In this document: positions 1 through 10,373 of the stretch, piece by piece
Layout of the letters: every line of letters begins with the position of its first letter
Position numbering within the stretch: the first letter of the stretch is position 1
NCBI RefSeq assembly: GCF_007655135.1
Contig: NC_045128.1
Location: 5,890,001-5,954,000, forward strand
Direction: 5' to 3'
Origin: Punica granatum
Taxonomy: Eukaryota; Streptophyta; Magnoliopsida; Myrtales; Lythraceae
DNA length: 64,000 bases
Made by a program: the position numbers and the translations under genes
Notes under the pieces: generated by a model
What the model was told of the DNA's origin: nothing
Seen by the model: only the letters and a program-made list of their open reading frames with translations
The model's database searches: none

Positions 1-479
1 AGTCAGTAGTGAACTTATATATGCGTTATATGTAAAAAGTTTTTTAATTAAATCATACGATGTAATAACTATAAAATACTAGAAAATAAATAAAATTATA
101 AATTTTATTCGAAAAATATATAATTAATTATTATTATTAATAATTATCTTATTGATTGATTTAAAAATATCAAATCAATTAAATATTGAATTACTTCCTA
201 TGATTAAAATATATTTTAGTTTCTACTAAAATAAAACGTTATTCTAGTTATAAAAATTGTAAAATAATAAAATCAATTTTTTTGCTAAAATTAAGTCGAT
301 TTACTTTTAAAAAAATTAAGGTTAATATAAGAAGTGAATGTATAATCTTTAAATAAGGCAATTTTACAAACTATTATATATTTGTGACTCATAATTCTAA
401 ACTTTTGCGAAAATAGAAATAAGCTAGAAACTAATGAATAATTATAATTAATCTTTCTTTTATGTGTAAAGTGGGTCTA

Positions 480-770
480 AATGCATGGACACAGTTACAA
501 AATTGAAAAAAATATTCTTTGCATGACGTACTGCACCATGACAAATTTGCATTTGGTAAGGAAATACCAATGAGAGTTTGCCAAATAAAATTTACAATCA
601 GTTGCTTTTCCTTCATTAAACTTGTTGAGATATGTTGTCTTACATGAAAAAATTGAGAAAGAAACCCCAAACTTATATGAAACTTGGGTTTAACAACCTA
701 TTAGCTTAAACTTTTAGGTTGCAGATGAGCTCAAGTCTTAGGCCCAATAGATATTTTACTTGGTATAAGA
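480..770 (+). repeat. Duplicated segment, copy 1 (flank plus TRIM 5' LTR plus primer site)
   Basis: About 290 bp that recurs in the same orientation at 10083-10373. The match covers a non-LTR flank (480-622), the whole TRIM 5' LTR (623-759) and the primer-binding site. The flank is not part of the TRIM, because the TRIM has its own 5-bp target duplication starting at 618. The second copy therefore looks like a duplication of an already TRIM-bearing locus and not an independent insertion. Confidence 0.8.
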
Positions 771-1152
771 GCGGGTTATGCTTCCGAGCGTTCGTGTGGG
801 CTCACACCATGTCAGATTCTGTTTTGAGGCAGCCAAAAGTGCGTTTTATGTTAATCAGGCCCGAGAGTGGTCCGGTCCAGTTTCGAAGTAGCTGAAAAGG
901 TGCACCTCTAGTTAGGCCCGAGTGTGGAGCTCGAGGCTAATTTGGTATTTGTCCCCCCTTACCCGAGCACGGAAGAGTATGTCCGACTCGTGGTCAGTTG
1001 TTAAGGGCGGGTGTTGAGATATGTTGTTTCACATAGAAAAATTGAGAAAGAAACCACAAGTTTATATGAAATTTGGGTCTAATAACCTATTAGCTTAAAA
1101 TTTTGGATTGCAGATGGGCTCAAGTCTGTGCAGACCCAATGGGTATTTTATA
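623..1152 (+). mobile_element. TRIM (miniature LTR retrotransposon), about 530 bp
   Basis: Two direct LTRs of about 137-140 bp (623-759 and 1012-1152), both beginning TGTTGAGATATGTTGT. Immediately after the left LTR lies TGGTATAAGAGC, one base from the initiator-Met tRNA primer site used by plant copia and TRIM elements. A purine tract (AAGGGCGGG) directly precedes the right LTR. The five bases AAACT flank both sides (618-622 and 1153-1157), a clean target duplication. The internal region is about 250 bp and codes for nothing, so the element must have been mobilised in trans. The two LTRs differ at several positions, so it is not very recent. Confidence 0.85.
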
Positions 1153-1216
1153 AAACTCTTGTAACTTTATTTACATGCATATATTTTATTCAAAAGGAAA
1201 AAACGCAAATCTCTCT

Positions 1217-1560
1217 AGTTATAAAAAAAAAAAAGAAGAAGGCAAAACTATCAATTTCATAAATGTAGTTGTCCTCTGCTCTCACTGGAATACCTATTAA
1301 AATTTTGCTCTTAATTTCACACACATACTATTGTTCCACCAATCAATTTGCCCAATCGCGAAGTTGCTATCACGGTCAGACATGGCACAAACGGCGTTTG
1401 CTAATCGGACCTGGCATCAAAAGTGCTCAAACGACGGCGTTTTGAGAGCCGTTCTTATACAAGAAACGACTAACCAGGACTTCGTTTCATCCACTTCCTC
1501 CGAACGACGTCGTGCTGCCCCTGCCCTTGGAACAACGCCGTTCCATCTACATCCGACGCA
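1217..1560 (+). repeat. MULE left terminal inverted repeat
   Basis: This stretch matches the reverse complement of 12800-13141 over roughly 300 bp with scattered substitutions and small indels. Shared landmarks include ACTATCAATTTC, CAATCAATTTGCCCAATCG, ACAAACGGCGTTTGCTAATC and TCATCCACTTCCTCC. Both arms can be read as parallel spurious open frames, which is what a conserved long TIR produces. Confidence 0.85.
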
Positions 1561-1619
1561 CATTTGAGCGGCAATTGTCTGCCCTCTTTCCCTCCAATTT
1601 TCCCAAATACTCTTGCATA

Positions 1620-2041
1620 TTAACCTAACGTAACACTGAAAATAAAAAAAAAAATCTGTAATTCTCTCTCCGATTAAAGTGCAATCAAAGGTGTAGTCAG
1701 TCTCCGAATAAAGTTTAATCGAAGGTTAAGATGCGTTCGAGGGTTTCCGTGCTGATTTTGCTTTGTTTGGTGTTATGTTTGTGTTAGGCTTTTATTCCCC
1801 TCACTGTTTGTGGCCCCTCCGTGCACCCCCCAATTGATGCTTTCCATGGTCGTGCTCCCATTATTATTACATTGCTACGTGTTTGTGTTCATTCTGCTTG
1901 TCGTCCGGAATGTTTGTTGTAGTAGTTTCCTGTTAGGTGTCCTCTGTGCCCCCCTGGCCCCCCCCCCCCCCCCCCCCTTTTTTTTTTCTTTTTCCTTCAT
2001 CTCATTATAATATTGACTTAATTCAAAATTATTTAATGTAG
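1620..2041 (+). other. MULE 5' region with a C20-T homopolymer block
   Basis: Sub-terminal MULE sequence between the left inverted repeat and the first recognisable transposase coding stretch. It probably held the transposase promoter and leader. A run of about 20 C residues followed by a T-rich tract lies at 1958-1990. I see no coding similarity here. Confidence 0.4.
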
Positions 2042-3130
2042 GAATCAATGACTTGTGCACATTGATATGTCACCATGATGGTGGTAAATTTATGAGTCTG
2101 CCCGAGCTTCAGTATCTTGTAGGACATACAAGTGGGTGGAAGAATATTGACATCGATAAAGTTTCCATTCCTTATCTAAAACGGTTGTATGAGAGACTTG
2201 GTATGAGTCATCATTCAAGGAAGTGTATTTTAGGGTTCCTGGCTTTGAATTGGACAAGGGTCTCAGAGAACTTGAATGTGCGGATGATGTGAACATGTCG
2301 TATGCTTGTGTTGCAAATGTTAGAGAGGTTGACTTCTATTTTGTGGTTGAAACAGAGGATGAAGGTAAGACTCAAAGGGAGCCTGTAGTGCCATCTAATA
2401 GGGAAATTGCAGACCAGGTTGCGAATATGCATACAGATGTTTCACAGGTTTACTTAACAGCAGAGGTTGACTATTTAAACAAACTATTGCAATAGGCAGA
2501 CCAATCAAATGTGTAAGGAATGAGAAGCGACTGTGCAAGTACAAATTGTGAAAAGGGGTTGTGACTGGGAAATGTATTGCTCATGGGTCGAACCATATGG
2601 CTGTTATCAAATCAAGACCCACAATCCCAACCACACGTGCTGCAGAAAGTTGAAGGACGAGCAAGCAAAACAGAGAGTGGGTTGCTGGTAAGTTGGTTGA
2701 AATACTGAGGAGTAATCGAGACATGACTGGTGGGGACGCTTTTATATTCATTGTGGAGAAGTACCAAGTGCATGTGCCTGAACCCACAATATACAGAGCT
2801 ATGCAATTTTCCAAAGAGAAGGTTGAAGGCAGTGAGATAGAGCAATATGGTAAGCTTAGGGACTATGTCCAGAGTTATTGACGAGCAATCATGGCTCAAC
2901 AGTGCAACTTGGAGTGCAGAGATCTGACTTGAGCCTTCCCCCAAGATTTGATAGACTGTATATATCCTTTAATGCAACAAAGAGTGGATTGTTAGCTGGG
3001 TGTAGACCTCTTATAGGAATTGATGATTGTTTATTGAAAGGATATTATGGAGAAAACTTTTTAACAGCAGTGACTTAGGATGGGAACAATTCATTTCACG
3101 TCATTGCTTATTCTGTGGCGGAGCAGGGAT
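2042..3130 (+). pseudogene. MuDR-type MULE transposase, N-terminal part (broken)
   Basis: Three frames carry, in order, the parts of a plant MULE transposase. First is the N-terminal PB1-like region (CHHDGGKF, then an IDIDK stretch). Next is the segment with YFRVPGFELDKGLREL and CADDVN, about 2223-2495. Then comes the cysteine/histidine region before the catalytic core (CDWEMYCSW, HTCC; 2560-2650). Last is the start of the DDE core, where LIGIDDCLLKGYYG (near 3012-3055) carries the first catalytic aspartate context. Several frameshifts and stops separate these pieces. Recognisable similarity fades after about 3130. The rest of the core is missing and the C-terminus resumes at 10374. Non-functional. 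Confidence 0.8.
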
Positions 3131-3383
3131 TGGTTTAATCGTTAGTGATAGATTGGCTTTTGAAGTGCCCTTAGAGAGCTTGTGCCCGTCATTGAGGCAC
3201 TGTGGAGTCTGGACTATACCACCCGCATCTTTATTGCGCCACCCAAGTTGGCGATATTTTAGAAATCATTGCCTCATGTAACTTCAATTTATCGACATTA
3301 ATAAACCATTAACCAATCAACCGAGGTCTTCGAGGTTGGTCCCATAACGGGACTAGCCAGCGTGTGGGGAAATATTCCCCACT
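3131..3383 (+). other. Unassigned stretch inside the MULE
   Basis: Joins the end of recognisable transposase to an AT-rich repeat block. No convincing coding potential. It may be strongly decayed transposase or the start of the inserted DNA. Confidence 0.3.
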
Positions 3384-3860
3384 CACAGGATTTTTTTTTC
3401 TCATTTTCCATTTTTAAAAAATATATTTTTAGTTGTCTTGTCTTTTTAAAATCAAAATAAGGTAGTGGTTGACCCAATTCCGGGATGGCTAACAGGATTT
3501 TGTTTTCTAACTTTCCATTTTAAGAAAATATATTTTTTCTTTAGTATTGTCTTTTTAAAACCATAACAATGTAGTTATAGTGACCCGGTCCCAGTTGTTG
3601 CGTTGGCCCAAATGATCTCATCATTATAGTTGGATCAGTCATTTAAAAAAAAACTCTCAATTTTTATCGGAAAAAATAGGAGAAATTTAGCATAAAATAT
3701 AATATACACTATCTAGATAAACAACAATTTTCTTTTTTAACTCCCGGATACTTGTCTTTTTAATCTCACATTTAAAAAAAATTCTCCTCTTTTCAAGTAT
3801 TTTTAAACCCGATAAGGTAGCGAGTGACCCAGTTGACACGTTCTTTATGATGAATGAACA
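3384..3860 (+). repeat. Diverged AT-rich tandem repeat, about 108-bp unit
   Basis: Three degenerate units, around 3384-3488, 3489-3595 and 3730-3845. Each has a T-rich opening, the word GTCTTTTTAA, and an ending close to GGTAGTGGTTGACCCA or GGTAGCGAGTGACCCA. Non-coding, probably part of a transposon inserted in the MULE. Confidence 0.5.
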
Positions 3861-4019
3861 CGTGCTCATATTTGTCATATTTTCAAAAAAAAAAAAGATT
3901 ACAAGATCAACACTTTTTTAATGGCAGCTACACATGGAGTCTGTAATTTGCAAAGTATAAAACGAGATCCAATTTTCCTTTTCGTGAATCTTATTATTTA
4001 ATATATGCATGGTTAATTT

Positions 4020-4300
4020 TCTTTGATAACAATGTTACAGACAAACGCATGTGCTGTTGAATTAGTCAAAATTTCAAAAATATTTGGATATAATTATTAT
4101 CTATTGTATGCGATAAAAAAAATTATTTTCATGAAATTTGTTAAATTTCACTAAAGCGAATAAGTTTGAATCATATAAATTACAAATATATTTCTCGTAA
4201 AATTCCCGTGTAGAGCACGAGTGAAAAAATTAGTATATATATAAAGTTGAATCCACCCTAATAAATAAGGGTGAAAAAATGTTGTTCCCGACACATTTGT
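4020..4300 (+). repeat. AT-rich repeat paralogous to 8035-8260 (empty-site copy)
   Basis: This segment is collinear with 8035-8260 continuing at 8582-8620. Shared words include TTGGATATAATTATT, AATTATTTTCATGA, AAGTTTGAAT and the junction CCCTAATAAATAAGGGTGAAA. The corresponding junction at 8252-8590 is split by a MITE. A degenerate palindrome (CCCGTGTAGAGCACGAG) near 4206 resembles 3'-terminal hairpins of plant Helitron-like repeats, but I see no CTRR terminus that would prove this. Confidence 0.55.
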
Positions 4301-4317
4301 TTACGTAATCAAAGTTA

Positions 4318-4620
4318 ACTTAACTTAACTTTAATTTTTTCGATCTACAAAACAAACTTTAATTTTCCCTCGATTCAACAATACAATTATTACTTTTTTT
4401 ATCTTTTACTTTAAATTCTCTCTCATACTTTTTGTTAACTATTATTACAATTAATTTTGTAATATTAAATTTTCTCAACTATTTAACATTTTTTTCTCAA
4501 TTCAACAATACAATCATTCCTTTTTTATCTTTATCTTCAAATTTTCTCATATACTTTTCTCAACTACTTTTGTCTTCATCTCCTCAAATTAAAATAAACC
4601 AAATTAAATCAAACTTGACT
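4318..4620 (-). repeat. AT-rich dispersed repeat (TTGTTGAATTG family)
   Basis: Low-complexity AT-rich DNA containing repeated words equivalent, on the minus strand, to TTGTTGAATTG followed by A-rich runs (near 4375 and 4500). Similar sequence occurs on the plus strand at about 13180-13440 and 20280-20600. Non-coding dispersed repeat of unknown class. Confidence 0.45.
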
Positions 4621-4681
4621 ACGTTACCAAATACAACGTTATGATATTTAGAAAGGTAGATGTCAAAATGCTATATGGTTT

Positions 4682-4824
4682 TAGGGTTCGACGTTTGTTC
4701 CGCTTAAGTAAGGTTTGGAATTTGAGTCGTTGTGAATGAAGAAAATCTACGACTATGAGAACTTTACCCCCTAGTTGAAATTCATTGGGCTTCCAGAAAC
4801 TAGGGTATACGCTGAAAAAAATAA
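4682..4824 (+). mobile_element. tRNA-derived SINE, 5'-truncated copy
   Basis: Third, oldest-looking member of the SINE family also present at 52875-53053 and 55241-55424. It shares GGTTCGACG, the B-box-like TTTGAGTCGTTGTGAATG, the central AAAATCTACG and the tail of GCTTCCAGA followed by an A-rich end. The bases TATATGGTTT flank both sides (4672-4681 and 4825-4834), a 10-bp target duplication. It lacks the first part of the A-box region seen in the other copies. Confidence 0.75.
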
Positions 4825-4834
4825 TATATGGTTT

Positions 4835-6312
4835 AAAGGGCAAATATATAAATAATATATGTAGTGTACTGAATAATGATATAATTGTAAATATTATATA
4901 TTTAGGATTAAATGGAATTAAATTAGTAAATGCATATAAAGTATGAATCTATGTATAATTAAAAAAGCCAAGGCAAATCGTCAGAATGCGCCACGTAGGA
5001 TGAAGTACGTCTCTACTTGCATGACCTTTCAGTCACCTCTAATAAAAAGGTGACAACTAGTGCGATTACGTACCACCACCCTATTTCGGGAAGTCAAAAG
5101 ACATGTATTCATTGTAACCGATAAAAGATATGCATTCTTGAAAGATCATAAACATATTTATAACTTACATTTATAATGGGTAAATATATTATTTGAGATT
5201 TAATGGAGTTTCGTGTTTAGAAAAAAAATATATCTATTTTTAGCTTTGTTTTCCATAAGGGAAGATCGAAATTTGAGAATGAAGTTGTTCACAAACTATC
5301 CTTAGCGGAACTGTAAAGATGTTCTCAAATCATGGGGTCACTCGAGATATTTTGAGGCTTGTGAATTGATATTCTATATTAGTGATTTTATAATAAGTAG
5401 CAACCTAATTCTTTTTAGGACGGCCAATAAATTTTTTATTATTGAGAGAAGATACAGTGATATGATACACAAAAATTGATATGTTTTACATTATTATTTT
5501 TTATTGTATGGAGGGAATAAACTATTTTTATTGCATTTTTGAATTAGGGAGGATTGATAAGACTGTTATTATGGATGAACTATGAGGGTTGCTTCACATG
5601 TTGAGGTTAAATATTGCATATGTTACTTACACAGTTGGTTTTTTCCGTAAAAATTATCAGTTATTTGATTGATTAAGGTGTAAATCTAGCCCACACAATT
5701 GCGCAGGCCTTTCCCCAAGTAAATGTAATGTCCAATCCAAATCCCTAGAAAGGAGAGAACCTTTCAGTGCTCTTGTAAATTGTCATGGCAAATCTCGTAC
5801 TTATAAATCATGTCCACCTTCTAATTTCGATATTTTAAATTGCATATCGCCAACCTGAGCAAAAAAAAAAGAGAGCATATTTTCGAGCCAAAAAAGAAAA
5901 TTAAAATTGCATATCATTGAGGATTTGACTGAGTCTGGGCCATGGACGCGACAAAGGGTGACAGCATGTCAACATGTGTACTTGGACGCCAACATACTCC
6001 TTGTAGTCTGGTGTTCGGCTTCTAACAAATATCCCTTTCGAGACATACATTCCCCGCTTTTGATGGAAAATCCAACAGGAAAATGAGAAAGTCCAATCAG
6101 CTTTATTGATGAAATTCCAAACCTTTTCAAAATGTTTCATCCCATTTGTTTCCATTTGCAGTTCTTTCGGCAAGATCTGTGCTCGAAATTGTTTCGGTTC
6201 ATGGACAATTTATGAAAATTTTTTATTGGATCCAGATTTCTTCTGTGAGACCAACGCCTTAGTGGTAACTGACATGATATTAGCTTACGAGCAGCTTCAA
6301 TTATAGAAAAGA
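4835..6312. other. Non-coding AT-rich DNA inside the MULE
   Basis: No gene, RNA or transposon terminus that I can support. Short open frames here (for example minus strand 5901-6173) show no recognisable domain or codon pattern. Confidence 0.5.
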
Positions 6313-6321
6313 AAAATTTAC

Positions 6322-7045
6322 GGGTTAATAACAAAAGAAATCTCAAATTTTTCAGATTTTAATGATCTTATTCCGAACTTTCTTCTTTAATCAATTAAAT
6401 CATAAACTTCCAATTTTATAACAATACTAGCACACTGTTAAAATGTTCATTGATTTTAACCAGAATTGCTGACGTGTAATTGACGGTGTCACATGACTCA
6501 TGGTGATTGGCCATGTGGATCTCACAGTTTATAAAATTTTACAATATTGGGAAAATTTTAAAAATAGAAAAAGAGGCCATGAGGCCGTAAGGGAGGGGAA
6601 GGGGATGTGGCCTGCATGGAATTTGGGGGTTTTTCGATTCCAACCAGTGGAGGCCTCGATGCTGGCCCCTACAGCTCCAATTTGGGTCACCGACGACCCC
6701 AAACGAGGAGGTGGGGGCTGGCGTTGAGGCCCCACCGCCAGCCACCTTCCCTCCCCTTCCGTTTGGCCTCGCAGCCTCCTTTTTTTTTCCTTTTTGTTTT
6801 ATTTTTTAAATTTCAGAAATATATTTTTTATTTTTAAAAAATATGCGGGACCACTCGTCCAATCACCGAGGCCACGTGGCACCATCAATACATGTCAGCA
6901 ATTCCGGTTAAAATTAACGTACTTTTTTAACGACGCATTAGTATTATTATCAAATTGGAAGTTTGTGATTTAATTGGGTAAGAAAAAAGTTCAGAATAAA
7001 ATCATTAAAATGTGATAAGTTTGGAATTTTTTTTGTTATTAACCC
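6322..7045. mobile_element. Non-autonomous inverted-repeat element (724 bp, Mutator-like 9-bp TSD)
   Basis: Begins GGGTTAATAACAAAA and ends with its complement (TTTTGTTATTAACCC, with extra Ts). The arms are imperfect inverted repeats of about 200 bp: left 6322-6530, right 6845-7045. The 9-bp word AAAATTTAC flags both sides (6313-6321 and 7046-7054). The centre (6560-6780) is GC-rich and unlike the AT-rich arms. The long arms plus the 9-bp duplication indicate a Mutator-superfamily non-autonomous element. Small open frames in the centre have no recognisable product. Confidence 0.85.
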
Positions 7046-7256
7046 AAAATTTACTCGAGGAACTGTCAAGAGTATCCGATGACAAGGTGAGAGAAACTGG
7101 CATGAGAAGGGATCGACCAATAGAAGCCTACTCGGACTACCCACCCGCCACGTCGCCGTCCAAAAGCCCATCGCGTTGCTTCATTCATCCAATGACATCC
7201 CACCACGCGTATCTCACAACAGCCAGTTTATAAATAAAAATACCCCATAATTTTAA

Positions 7257-7720
7257 GGATTAATATAAAAAAATCTCAAACTTTTCATATTTTAACGATT
7301 TTACCATGAACTTTTTTCTTTCATAAAAAAATCACAAACTATCGATTCAGTAACGATGTTAAGTAATTGTCGATGTGTACATTAGAGTGTCACGTGTCAC
7401 ACGATGATTTATCAATATTTTTTCAAATAAAAATAAATTATGAAAAACAAAAATGAAAAAAATCGAAGGGAAGAAGGGGGCTGGTGGTGGGGGTCTCGGC
7501 GCCGGCCACTACCTCCTAAATGGGGTCATTGGCAACGTCAGTGGTTGCTGGCAACCCCAATCGGGGGCTCGGTGGCCAGCGTTGAGGCCTCGAAGGCCAA
7601 AATCGAAGAAACGCCAAATTTTTTTGGCTCAAAAATAGACAGTTTTAAATATATAAATTTGGGGGTTCTTCGATTCCGGCCTCTCCCCCAATTGGGGTTG
7701 GCGAAAACAATGACTCAAAG
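7257..7720 (+). mobile_element. Truncated relative of the 6322-7045 element
   Basis: The left arm (GGATTAATATAAAAAAATCTCAAAC and the following ACGATTTTACC region) resembles the left arm of the element at 6322. It is followed by a GC-rich centre with similar words (GGCCAGCGTTGAGGCC). No right-hand arm is present, so the copy is truncated. The two copies lie about 200 bp apart. Confidence 0.6.
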
Positions 7721-8260
7721 TTAGTAATTGCATATAATGTAAGAATTTATAAATAAAAATGCTTAGTAATTTGAATACATATGTATAAATATACTTGGAG
7801 ATGAAATATTAATATGATAATATAAATGTCCTCGAGACTTATGCATAAATATGATGCGTATATAAAATATATTTGGACATGATATATTTTAATTGTAATA
7901 TATCCTCAAAACTTATGGATAAGTGTGATATACAGATTTATACTCAAAACTTGCAATTACTAATTTTTTTATCAAATTAGAAAAATGATAATTTTGAAAC
8001 ATTACGCCACTACTTTCCTTTTGCTTCTCCAGTATAGTAGTAATACATGAACTAGTCATAATTTTCAAAAAAATTGGATATAATTATTCTATAAAGGTAT
8101 ACGACAAAAAAAAGAATTATTTTCATGAGATTAAAGAAATTTAACTAAAACAATTAAGTTTGAATGATGTGAATATACAAATATATATTTCGTAAAACTC
8201 TTGTGCATGGCAAAAAAAATAATATATATATATATATAAATGAATTCACCTTAATAAATA

Positions 8261-8581
8261 GGGATTTTTACCTAAAATGGCCCATGGTTTACCCATTTTG
8301 TTAAATCTATCCCATGATTTACTTTTTGCATCAAATCTATCCCGGAGTTATCTTTTCCGTCAACATTTAACGGCCATGCGGATGTGGTACGTGGAGAGAT
8401 AGTGGGCCACACTTGCCACGTGAGCGCCACGTTAGCACGACCGTTAGATGTCGACAGAAAAGATAACGCCGGGATAGATTTGATGCAAAAAGTAAACCAT
8501 GTAATAGATTTGATAAAAAAAAGAGCACAGAATATATTTGACAAAACGAGTAAACCATGGGTCATTTTAAGTAAATTCCCC
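8261..8581. mobile_element. Palindromic MITE, 321 bp, 9-bp target duplication
   Basis: Nearly the whole element is one inverted repeat around a short loop near 8400-8435. The left arm starts GGGATTTTTACCTAAAATGG and the right arm ends with the complement of GGGGAATTTACTTAAAATGA. The 9-bp word TAATAAATA flanks it (8252-8260 and 8582-8590). A collinear paralogous segment at 4020-4300 has the junction uninterrupted, which looks like the unoccupied site. The 9-bp duplication points to the Mutator superfamily. A few short frames appear on both strands because of the palindrome and are not genes. Confidence 0.9.
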
Positions 8582-8619
8582 TAATAAATAAGGGTAAAAT
8601 AGTAAATGTTGTTAATACA

Positions 8620-9640
8620 TTTAATATGCAATATAGAAATTAAATAATAATTATTACTATTATGAATACCAAAATAAATATATTCAAAGAAATATATTAA
8701 TTACTTATCGTTATTTCATATAAATAGATATTCATAATTTTAAGAAATTCATTAGTAAATAGTTATTCATAATTTTACGCGAATTGGGAATTATCTAAAA
8801 TTTTAAAATAAATTTTAAAAATCGTTGTTAGCTTTATAAAAGTTCAATTAAGAAAACTCGTATCGAAAATTATTCAAACTCATGAAAACTTAATATATGA
8901 AATGTGATTGAGAAAAAATAGTTCAATAACTTTAAGATTTTATAGATTTTATAATTATTATTCTTTCATTAATTAAAACTAAGAATTTTAAATCTTTCTA
9001 TAAATTATATAAATAATTGAGGTTATGTATATGAAGTATTTTACACGAGTATTTAGCTTGAGCTCTTCAATTAATATTATTTAGTATGGATTTGAAATTT
9101 TACCTAGTTGAAATTTATATAGTATCAACAATAATTTTCTATATGATAATATAAATTATAAAGTGATAGAAATTAAAGTCTTTATATTTAACTTCTCATA
9201 ATAAAATTTCCTTTATAAATCTGTGCAATGCACGAGTTCAATTACTTGGTTCATATGCATACATATATATACATTAAAGAGAATAAACGAAAGGCCAATG
9301 GGAGGAAAGAGTCTAGGTGTAACGGCACAAGACATAGACTCGAAATCAAGAGGTCTCGTCTTCGATCATGACCAGTGGGACTTATTTTCCTCAGTTGGAG
9401 GTGTCTCACATCAAGTCCGAATGACCCGTAGACGAGAACGAAGATCAATCGAAGACAAGAAGACGCAATTAATGAAATTTGCCGTGATAAAATACCAAAT
9501 GTGCCATGGCAACTTTAATAGAGATCATGCAGCAAAAGTGTTGCGACAAGAGCTACAATGTGCCTCGGTAAGTTTTGCTGAGGAAAAAACTCTCGCGATT
9601 TAGTTTCTATTTTAGTGTAATTTCATTGCAACTCAAAATA
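8620..9640. other. AT-rich non-coding DNA inside the MULE
   Basis: Mostly very AT-rich. The palindromic motif CTGTGCAATGCACGAG at about 9219-9236 resembles the hairpin words at 4206 and 8200. An open frame of 126 codons at 9223-9603 has no domain I recognise and is probably chance. Confidence 0.4.
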
Positions 9641-10040
9641 TATTTTAAAAAAATATTCTAAGGGAGATATTAGGATCTCTCTAGAGATATTATGATACAT
9701 TCTCTTGTAAAGTCTATATAAGGTCTTGTTTGAGAGTAAAAGGTGCCTCGATGCATCGAAACCTTGGGGCCCTTAGGGCCAGTTTAAGAGAGTTTGGGAT
9801 TACGGGGTTGGTGATGGTGAGATTTTCTCGATAAATTCTCTTGGGTGTTATGTTCTTGAAATCTAAGTTTAGTGTAAGACGATTGAGAGAATTGAGAGAT
9901 CTTGTTTAGACTCTTCTCGATATATGTTTGTAATTGGGATGAAATTGAGAACATCTCTGAGGGTTGTAATACTTTGTTTATCATCTACTGGATTCCCCCG
10001 CTCCGCGCTGTGGACATCTCCCTCTTTCCCGAGAGTTTTA
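9640..10040 (+). repeat. Possible LTR remnant
   Basis: Shows features typical of a plant LTR: a TATA-like TATATAAGG near 9714, a run of G/T-rich leader and CCCCCGCTCCGCGCTGTGGAC near the end. I could not define both ends or a partner LTR, so this is only a suggestion. Confidence 0.3.
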
Positions 10041-10082
10041 CCACATATGTGAGGTGTTCGATCTTTCCCGAGAGTTTTTTAA

Positions 10083-10373
10083 ATGCATGGACACTGTTAC
10101 AAAATTGAAAAAAAAAATCTTGGCAGGACGTACTGCACCAAGACAATTTTGCATTTGGTAAGGAAATACCAATGAGAGTTTGCCAAGTAAAATTTACAAT
10201 CAGTTGCTTTTCCTTCATTAAACTTGTTAAGATATATTGTCACACATAGAAAAATTGAGAAAAAAACTACAAACTTATATGAAACTTGGGTCCAACAACC
10301 TATTAGCTTAAGTGTTTGGGCTGCAGATGAGTTCAAGTCTATGTAAGTTCAGTGGGTATTTTACTTGGTATCA
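10083..10373 (+). repeat. Duplicated segment, copy 2 (flank plus TRIM LTR plus primer site)
   Basis: Second copy of the 480-770 segment. It contains the flank, then an LTR starting TGTTAAGATATATTG at 10225, then TTGGTATCAG, the intact beginning of the tRNA primer site. Similarity stops at about 10373, exactly where MULE transposase sequence begins. There is no second LTR or purine tract, so this is not a complete TRIM or an ordinary solo LTR. Confidence 0.75.

Noticed and set aside
623..1152. Cassandra-type TRIM
   Set aside because: Cassandra LTRs carry a 5S rRNA-like segment, and none is visible here.
1331..1567. Open frame with a parallel-looking partner frame at 12751-13062
   Set aside because: The similarity of the two frames comes from the MULE inverted repeats, not from a protein.
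8272..8584. Several overlapping frames on both strands
   Set aside because: They are produced by the palindromic MITE.
9223..9603. 126-codon plus-strand frame
   Set aside because: No domain, no splice context, in transposon-rich DNA.
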